The position numbers and the translations under genes were made by a program. Below, piece after piece: positions 59,032 to 64,000 of a stretch of 64,000 bases of DNA. The number at the start of each line of letters is the position of its first letter. Positions within the stretch are counted from its first letter, which is position 1. Source of the stretch: Methylobacillus flagellatus_A (GTDB lineage Bacteria; Pseudomonadota; Gammaproteobacteria; Burkholderiales; Methylophilaceae); the NCBI RefSeq assembly GCF_031344055.1, contig NZ_JADBEN010000001.1; one strand, given 5' to 3'. Under the pieces are notes generated by a model. It did not search any database. It worked only from the letters and a program-made list of their open reading frames with translations, and had not been told where the DNA came from.

Positions 59032-60117
59032 TTATACGTTGAAGCGGAAGTGCATCACATCTCCATCCTGCACGATGTAATCCTTGCCCTCCAGGCGCAT
59101 CTTGCCGGCTTCTTGCGCGCCTTTCTCTCCCTTGTGCTTGACATATTCGTCATAGGCGATGACCTCCGCGCGGATGAAGCCGCGCTCGAAGTCGGTATGG
59201 ATCACGCCGGCAGCCTGCGGGGCGGTGGCGCCTTTGCGCACGGTCCACGCGCGCACTTCCTTCACGCCGGCGGTGAAGTAGGTCTGCAGGCCGAGCAGGT
59301 CGTAGGCGGCGCGGATGACGCGGTCCAGGCCCGGTTCTTCCAGTCCCAGTTCAGAGAGGAACATGGCCTTGTCCTCATCTTCCAGGTCGGCGATCTCGCT
59401 CTCGATCTTGGCGCAGATGGCGACCACGGGCGCGCCTTCCTTCTTGCCGAGTTCCAGCACTTTTTCCAGCAAGGGGTTGTTCTCGAAACCGCCTTCGTCG
59501 ACATTGGCGAGATACATCACGGGCTTGACCGTGATCAGGCACAGCGGCTTGATCAATTTGAGCTGGTCTTCGTCCAGGCCCAGGGTGCGAACCGGATGGC
59601 CCTGGTCGAGGTGCTTCTGCACCCTCTCCAGCACTGCGCACAATGCGATCGCTTCCTTGTCGCCGGACTTGGCTTTCTTGCTTTCGCGCTGCAGGGTTTT
59701 TTCCACGGTCTCCATGTCGGCGAGCGCGAGCTCGGTGTTGATGGTCTCGACGTCGGCCAGCGGGTCCACCTTGCCTGCGACGTGCACAATATTGCCGTCG
59801 TCGAAGCAGCGCACCACGTGGGCAATCGCATCGGTCTCGCGGATGTTCGCGAGGAACTTGTTGCCCAGGCCTTCGCCCTTGGAAGCGCCAGCCACCAGGC
59901 CGGCGATATCGACGAACTCGACGATCGCGGGCTGTATCTTCTGCGGGTTGACGATCTCGATGAGCGGCTTGAGGCGCGGGTCGGGCACCTCGACGATGCC
60001 AACATTGGGTTCTATGGTACAGAACGGGTAATTGGCGGCTTCGATGCCTGCGCGGGTAATCGCATTGAAGAGGGTGGATTTTCCTACGTTGGGTAGGCCA
60101 ACAATTCCGCATTTCAT
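59032..60117 (-). CDS. ychF: Redox-responsive ATPase/GTPase YchF
   Basis: 361 residues, universal Obg-family P-loop protein that prefers ATP. G1 GLPNVGKSTLFNAIT, G3 DIAGLVAGASKGEGLG and the non-canonical NVDE in place of NKxD are all present; C-terminal TGS domain (TVRKGATAPQAAGVIHTDFE). Implicated in ribosome-linked translation and oxidative stress control. It is 27 bases from pth, the usual pth-ychF pair. Confidence 0.95.
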   Translation of the reverse strand: MKCGIVGLPNVGKSTLFNAITRAGIEAANYPFCTIEPNVGIVEVPDPRLKPLIEIVNPQKIQPAIVEFVDIAGLVAGASKGEGLGNKFLANIRETDAIAHVVRCFDDGNIVHVAGKVDPLADVETINTELALADMETVEKTLQRESKKAKSGDKEAIALCAVLERVQKHLDQGHPVRTLGLDEDQLKLIKPLCLITVKPVMYLANVDEGGFENNPLLEKVLELGKKEGAPVVAICAKIESEIADLEDEDKAMFLSELGLEEPGLDRVIRAAYDLLGLQTYFTAGVKEVRAWTVRKGATAPQAAGVIHTDFERGFIRAEVIAYDEYVKHKGEKGAQEAGKMRLEGKDYIVQDGDVMHFRFNV

Positions 60118-60144
60118 GGTGATCTGCCTGTTCTTGGTTAAAGG

Positions 60145-60729
60145 TTAATTCTGCTTGGTCTTGGTGTGCAGCTTGAGCATGGCTTCCTCGAACTTGCCTT
60201 CGAGCAGTTGCGGCAATACGAGCGTACTGTCGTCCATGGCAAATTCTATCTGCTGCAATTCGTCGCGCAGCGGCGCGTGCAGCACATAATTGACCACCGC
60301 GCCTCGGTCGCCGGGATGGCCGATGCCCAGGCGCAGGCGCCAGAAATCGTTGGTGTCCAGTTGCGCGGCGATGTCCTTGAGGCCGTTATGTCCGCCGTGT
60401 CCGCCGCCTTTCTTGAGGCGGGCAGCGCCGGGGGGCAAATCCAATTCGTCATGGATGACCAGGATTTGCTCGGCCGGAATCTTGTAAAAACGCGCCAGTG
60501 CCGCCACGGCGCGGCCGCTGGCATTCATGAAGGTAGTCGGCTTGAGCAGCCAGGTGTCGGCATGGCCGTTGAGCCGGCCGCTGAGGCCGAAGAATTTGGC
60601 TTCCAAAGCGGTTTTGCTGGAAGTCTGCGCGCAGACCTGGTCTATCCACCAGAAGCCTGCATTGTGGCGGGTGTCTTCATATTGGGCGCCGGGATTGCCG
60701 AGGCCAACAAAAAGGCGGATACCGTTCAT
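60145..60729 (-). CDS. pth: Peptidyl-tRNA hydrolase
   Basis: 194 residues. Recycles peptidyl-tRNA released from stalled ribosomes. Catalytic His in DTRHNAGFWW and Asp in VIHDELDLPPG, with the GGGHGGHNGLKDI loop. Start at MNGIRLFVGLGNPG; an upstream in-frame extension lacks family similarity. Order rplY-pth-ychF is standard in proteobacteria. Confidence 0.95.
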   Translation of the reverse strand: MNGIRLFVGLGNPGAQYEDTRHNAGFWWIDQVCAQTSSKTALEAKFFGLSGRLNGHADTWLLKPTTFMNASGRAVAALARFYKIPAEQILVIHDELDLPPGAARLKKGGGHGGHNGLKDIAAQLDTNDFWRLRLGIGHPGDRGAVVNYVLHAPLRDELQQIEFAMDDSTLVLPQLLEGKFEEAMLKLHTKTKQN

Positions 60730-60757
60730 TATGATGATGTGACTCTTTAAAATGAAT

Positions 60758-60788
60758 ACGCGCGCCCCGGTCGCCCGGAGCGCGCGTT
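60758..60788. terminator. GC-rich hairpin between rplY and pth
   Basis: GCGCGC...CCGG and CCGG...GCGCGC form a long stem just past rplY. Only a weak T-rich stretch follows, so it may be an attenuating or processing hairpin. Confidence 0.55.
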
Positions 60789-60806
60789 CAAGCATTGACG
60801 CCGGTA

Positions 60807-61430
60807 TTACTCGGCTGCAGCTTCGCCTTCAGCATCCGCTTCGCCTTCAGCAGCAGCGCCGCCGCGTGGCTTGGCGATCGATGCGACAGCCGAGTCGTTG
60901 TCATGTGCCAGCTGGACGAACTCAACGCCCTTGGGCAGCTTGATTTCGGACAGGTGGATGGAGTGGCCGGCTTCCAGATTGCCCAAGTCTACTTCGATGA
61001 ACTCTGGCAGGTCCTTAGGCAGGCAGCTCACGTCTGCTTCTGTCAGGATGTGGGTCACAATGCCGCCGCCCAGCTTCACGCCAGGTGCAACGTCGGCGTT
61101 GATGAAGTGCAGAGGCACCTTCACGTGCACCTTCTCGCTCGCGCTGACGCGCTGGAAGTCGATGTGCTGAATGGTGTTGCGGACCGGGTGCAGTTGGTAG
61201 TCACGCAGAACGACTTGTTCCTTCTTGCCGTCCACTTCCAGGTTCAGAATGGAAGCGTGGAATGTTTCATGACGGAATTCGAGGAACAGTTCCTTGTGGT
61301 TGAACTCAAGGCTGACAGCCTCCTTGTCGCCACCGTAAACAACGCCTGGAACGTTGCCAGCGCGACGGAGACGGCGGCTCGCACCCGTACCTTTGCCTTC
61401 GCGTTTGGCTGCTTTGATTGTAATTGCCAT
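60807..61430 (-). CDS. rplY: Ribosomal protein bL25 (long, Ctc-type)
   Basis: 207 residues from ATG 61430, with AGGAG upstream. N-terminal L25 domain binding 5S rRNA (REGKGTGASRRLRRAGNVPG, DFQRVSASEKVHVKVPLHFI), then the TL5/Ctc C-terminal domain (EFIEVDLGNLEAGHSIHLSE) and an Ala/Glu-rich tail. The long two-domain form is usual in betaproteobacteria. Confidence 0.95.
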   Translation of the reverse strand: MAITIKAAKREGKGTGASRRLRRAGNVPGVVYGGDKEAVSLEFNHKELFLEFRHETFHASILNLEVDGKKEQVVLRDYQLHPVRNTIQHIDFQRVSASEKVHVKVPLHFINADVAPGVKLGGGIVTHILTEADVSCLPKDLPEFIEVDLGNLEAGHSIHLSEIKLPKGVEFVQLAHDNDSAVASIAKPRGGAAAEGEADAEGEAAAE

Positions 61431-61538
61431 TTTACTACTCCTAAAAAAGGCCTGTCGGCCTTGGGTTTGCCTGTTATCCGCGACCAGATAACAGAAAGGG
61501 CGGGTGGGCATGCCCATCCGCCGGAACCGTGCTCCCGT

Positions 61539-62513
61539 TTAGTCTACGAACAGGGAGCTCACTGAATCTTCATTGCTGATGCGGCGTATGGTTTCCGCAA
61601 ACAGCTCGCCCGCGCTGACCACGCGTATCTTCGGCGATTGCTGCGCATTCGGGCGCAATGGAATCGTGTTGGTGACCACCAGTTCGTCCAGTTCGGAATT
61701 GGTGATGCGCGATACCGCCTCGCCGGAAAGCACAGGGTGGGTACAGTAGGCCACGACTTTCTTGGCGCCTTGCTGCTTCAACGCAATCGCGGCCTCGCAC
61801 AAGGTATTGGCGGTATCCACCATGTCATCCATCAATACGCAGGTGCGGCCGGAAACATCGCCGATGATATTCATCACCTTGGCCACGTTGGGCTTTGGGC
61901 GGCGCTTGTCGATAATCGCCAGGTCGACGTTGAGGTGCTTGGCCGCAGCGCGGGCGCGTACCACGCCGCCGACGTCGGGCGATACCACCACCAGGTCGTC
62001 ATGCTTCTGCTGGGTCAAGTCATGAAGCAGGATAGGGGTGGCGTAGATGTTGTCCACTGGAATATCGAAAAAGCCCTGGATCTGGTCGGAATGCAAATCC
62101 ATGGTCAGCAGGCGGTTCACCCCGACGGTAGTGAGCATATTGGCGATCACCTTCGCGGTGATCGCGACCCGTGCGGAACGCGGGCGCCTGTCCTGGCGAG
62201 CATAGCCAAAATAAGGAATCGCTGCGGTGATACGCGCGGCGGAGGAGCGGCGCAGGGCGTCGACCATGACCATCACTTCCATGAGGTGGTCGTTGGTCGG
62301 CATGCAGGTGGATTGCAGGATGAACACGTCCTTGCCGCGGACATTGTCCAGCAGCTCGATCATCACCTCGCCGTCGCTGAAGCGGTCAACGGTGGCCCTG
62401 CCCAGCTCTATGCCCAGGTGGCTAACCACCTCTTCGGCAAGCGCACGGTTGGCGTTGCCGGTAAATACCATCATGTCGCCCTTGGCCACAGTTGGAATCC
62501 TTATCTCTAACAT
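61539..62513 (-). CDS. prs: Ribose-phosphate pyrophosphokinase
   Basis: 324 residues; makes PRPP from ribose-5-phosphate and ATP. Signatures: RFSDGEVMIELLDNVRGKDV, YFGYARQDRRPRSARVAITA, DLHSDQIQGFFDIPVDN and the PRPP loop VLMDDMVDTANTL. Start at 62513 or at the ATG pair 62474/62471, which has a better GGG-type site; relatives support a short N-terminus. Confidence 0.95.
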   Translation of the reverse strand: MLEIRIPTVAKGDMMVFTGNANRALAEEVVSHLGIELGRATVDRFSDGEVMIELLDNVRGKDVFILQSTCMPTNDHLMEVMVMVDALRRSSAARITAAIPYFGYARQDRRPRSARVAITAKVIANMLTTVGVNRLLTMDLHSDQIQGFFDIPVDNIYATPILLHDLTQQKHDDLVVVSPDVGGVVRARAAAKHLNVDLAIIDKRRPKPNVAKVMNIIGDVSGRTCVLMDDMVDTANTLCEAAIALKQQGAKKVVAYCTHPVLSGEAVSRITNSELDELVVTNTIPLRPNAQQSPKIRVVSAGELFAETIRRISNEDSVSSLFVD

Positions 62514-62514
62514 A

Positions 62515-62564
62515 AACCGCGAGAAGTCGCTTCTATAAAAACCGCGAGATATCGCTTGTATAAA
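62515..62564. repeat. 25-bp imperfect tandem repeat upstream of prs
   Basis: AACCGCGAGAAGTCGCTTCT-type unit, followed directly by a second copy with three or four changes, then a third partial copy (AATCGCG). It lies in the prs leader, between prs and tRNA-Gln. Confidence 0.7.
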
Positions 62565-62577
62565 TCGCGTGCAAAAA

Positions 62578-62613
62578 ACAAAAGCGTGTAATTTTTAAGT
62601 TACACGCTTTTAT
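62578..62613. terminator. Terminator downstream of tRNA-Gln
   Basis: AAAAGCGTGTAA/TTACACGCTTTT with a T/A-rich eight-base loop; lies three bases past the tRNA 3' end in the minus direction. Confidence 0.8.
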
Positions 62614-62615
62614 TC

Positions 62616-62692
62616 TGGCTGGGGAGGAAGGATTCGAACCTTCGCATGCCGGAATCAAAATCCGGTGCCTTAACCAGCTTGGCGACTCCCCA
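62616..62692 (-). tRNA. tRNA-Gln (TTG), with encoded CCA
   Basis: 77 nt: acceptor TGGGGAG/CTCCCCA, discriminator G, CCA encoded; anticodon loop with TTG; T-arm GGTTCGAATCC. Lies between ispE and prs, a conserved betaproteobacterial position. Confidence 0.95.
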
Positions 62693-62709
62693 TTTGATCG
62701 TTGTTTCCA

Positions 62710-63579
62710 TCAGGCTGCAAAACTGCGGAGGGGATGTTGATCCAGCCCTTTTGCATGGAATCCTGAAACCTCGCAACCCGCATATTGTTGCAATTCGCGC
62801 GTTTCATTCATTCTTGCCAGCACAGCTTCCGCAGCTTCCTGGTCGTCGAATGCTGCGAATACCGAAGCGCCAGAACCGCTCATGCGAGCCTTGGAGAATT
62901 GAGACAGCCATTGCAGGCATTTTTCAACTTCCGGGTACTGCCGTCTAACTACGGTTTCGAGATCGTTGTGAACCAAGTCCCTCAGAAAGGCCGCTATTGT
63001 CGTGGGATTCGTGTCCCTTGTCAATTGCTTCGATGCAAAAATTTCTGCGGTCGAAATATGGACGCGCGGGGTGATGACCAGGTAATGGGTTTGAGGCAAT
63101 TGAATTGATTGCAGTTTTTCGCCAACTCCCTCCACCCAGGCGTTTTCTCCGAAAATGAAGAAGGGGACGTCCGCTCCCAGTTTCAGGCCCAGGGAGATAA
63201 GCTCTTCGCGGCGCAAACCGAGACTCCACGATCGGTTGAGGGCCAGCAAAACGCTGGCAGCGTCGGAGCTGCCTCCGCCCAGCCCGCCTCCCATGGGGGT
63301 GCGCTTGGTGACGTAGATATCGGCTCCCAGCTTGCAACCCGAATGCTGTTGCAGCAGTTTCGCCGCGCGGATGCACAAATCGCTTTCTTCAGGCACGCCG
63401 GGCGTATGTTCCGTGCGCCGGATGATATGGTCGGTTCGTGGCCTGATATGCACGGTATCGCCAAAATCCAGCAGGCGGAACACGCTTTGCAGCAGGTGGT
63501 AGCCGTCAGGCCGGCGGCCTGTGATATGCAGGAACAGGTTGATTTTTGCCGGTGCGGGGTAAGCGTGGAAATCTTGCAT
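62710..63579 (-). CDS. ispE: 4-diphosphocytidyl-2-C-methyl-D-erythritol kinase
   Basis: 289 residues, GHMP kinase of the MEP isoprenoid pathway. Motifs: YPAPAKINLFLHITGRRPDG, ATP loop TPMGGGLGGGSSDAASVL, and KARMSGSGASVFAAF. Start at MQDFHAYP; the frame continues upstream into lolB only as a shadow. Twenty bases separate it from lolB. Confidence 0.95.
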   Translation of the reverse strand: MQDFHAYPAPAKINLFLHITGRRPDGYHLLQSVFRLLDFGDTVHIRPRTDHIIRRTEHTPGVPEESDLCIRAAKLLQQHSGCKLGADIYVTKRTPMGGGLGGGSSDAASVLLALNRSWSLGLRREELISLGLKLGADVPFFIFGENAWVEGVGEKLQSIQLPQTHYLVITPRVHISTAEIFASKQLTRDTNPTTIAAFLRDLVHNDLETVVRRQYPEVEKCLQWLSQFSKARMSGSGASVFAAFDDQEAAEAVLARMNETRELQQYAGCEVSGFHAKGLDQHPLRSFAA

Positions 63580-63599
63580 GGTCTTGAGGAGGCTGTTGC

Positions 63600-64000
63600 T
63601 TAACGCGATGGCAACTGCCATTGCTGCACGATCAGCTTGAGCGTGAGCCTGCTGGCATTGCGCAGGGTGATGCGCATGGGGAGCTGGTAATGGTTGACGG
63701 TAGCATATTGGCCGTACTCGATATCCCAGCCGTCCTGCCTGAGCTTGACCAGGCGCCCGGCATCGTCCCATTGGGCGGCTTCTACCGGCTCTTTGCCTGG
63801 GCGCCCCAGCACCCAGTCCGACAGCCCGTTCATGGGCAGGCGCCAGCCCAGGTTCTGCTCAGTCAGGGTTTCGGCGTCCACGGCTTCGTAGCGTTTGTTG
63901 TCATTGGTCACCAGGCTGACATTCCCGCTGGTGCGCTCAATGGCGGCGACCTGGCTTCCCAGCGGAGAAAACAGCGAAATAGTGTCCTGCCGGGGAGTAT
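63600..64000 (-). CDS. lolB: Outer-membrane lipoprotein insertion factor LolB (partial, N-terminus beyond window)
   Basis: The frame runs from the right window edge to a stop at 63600, with TISLFSPLGSQVAAIERTSG and GWRLPMNGLSDWVLGRP characteristic of LolB (lolB next to ispE is a strong context signal). About 133 C-terminal codons are in the window; signal peptide and lipobox lie outside. LolB receives lipoproteins from LolA and inserts them into the outer membrane. Confidence 0.88.
   Translation of the reverse strand, partial: TPRQDTISLFSPLGSQVAAIERTSGNVSLVTNDNKRYEAVDAETLTEQNLGWRLPMNGLSDWVLGRPGKEPVEAAQWDDAGRLVKLRQDGWDIEYGQYATVNHYQLPMRITLRNASRLTLKLIVQQWQLPSR

Noticed and set aside
59029..60096. 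355-codon plus-strand frame opposite ychF
   Set aside because: It mirrors ychF codons (Leu/Val/Gly/His bias) and has no independent support.

Overview
The window looks like the chromosome of a betaproteobacterium. The right-hand block lolB-ispE-tRNA-Gln-prs-rplY-pth-ychF is a typical betaproteobacterial order. A PEP-CTERM protein implies an exosortase host, and gene style and roughly mid-50s GC would fit a Methylophilaceae member such as Methylobacillus. The genus is an inference; no methylotrophy gene is visible.

Left chromosomal block (1-12.7 kb): a KefB/YbaL-type cation:proton antiporter (cut by the window edge), an SRPBCC protein with small unknown genes, a lipoprotein of the phospholipase D/cardiolipin synthase superfamily, a GAF-PAS-GGDEF-EAL c-di-GMP protein, a hybrid histidine kinase and a manganese catalase. 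At 12517-12573 lies a short detached piece of a umuC gene.

Island (about 12.75-16.0 kb): a DUF4224 protein, a small unknown gene, a Fic protein and a P4-type tyrosine recombinase, all on the minus strand. They end against a 48-bp fragment of a tRNA-Met 3' end.

Prophage (16,001-55,390; about 39.4 kb): a complete-looking lambda-type siphovirus prophage between perfect 48-bp direct repeats. The right copy is the 3' end of an intact tRNA-Met. Leftward early operon: unknown early genes, a ParB-like protein, a MazG/DUF551 protein, a DUF4224 protein and the integrase. Immunity region: repressor and Cro-like genes with four matching operators, two at PL and two at PR; the Cro-like gene appears to be leaderless. 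Between PL and the repressor sit a HicA-HicB-SecB-like operon, apparently a toxin-antitoxin-chaperone system, and a WYL/TerB-like membrane protein. The rightward early region holds a YdaT/CII-like gene, a VapE-type primase-helicase, an iteron cluster with a 52-bp alternating pyrimidine-purine tract (candidate origin), a Q-type antiterminator and pR'/tR'-like signals. The late operon runs through terminase, portal, an SGNH hydrolase, a PEP-CTERM protein, a fused protease-capsid gene carrying ten 27-bp repeats, tail genes with a probable -1 frameshift, and holin, endolysin, Rz and nested Rz1. After lysis come a duplicated-motif small protein and umuDC with a consensus LexA box.

Right chromosomal block (55.4-64 kb): a haem-oxygenase-like protein, a KGG stress protein, DUF4142 and DUF421 proteins, then the conserved housekeeping block.

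The most unusual content is prophage cargo: the HicA-HicB-SecB operon, an exosortase-type surface protein and an SGNH enzyme in AT-rich DNA inside the head genes, and the repeat-expanded acidic segment in the capsid precursor.
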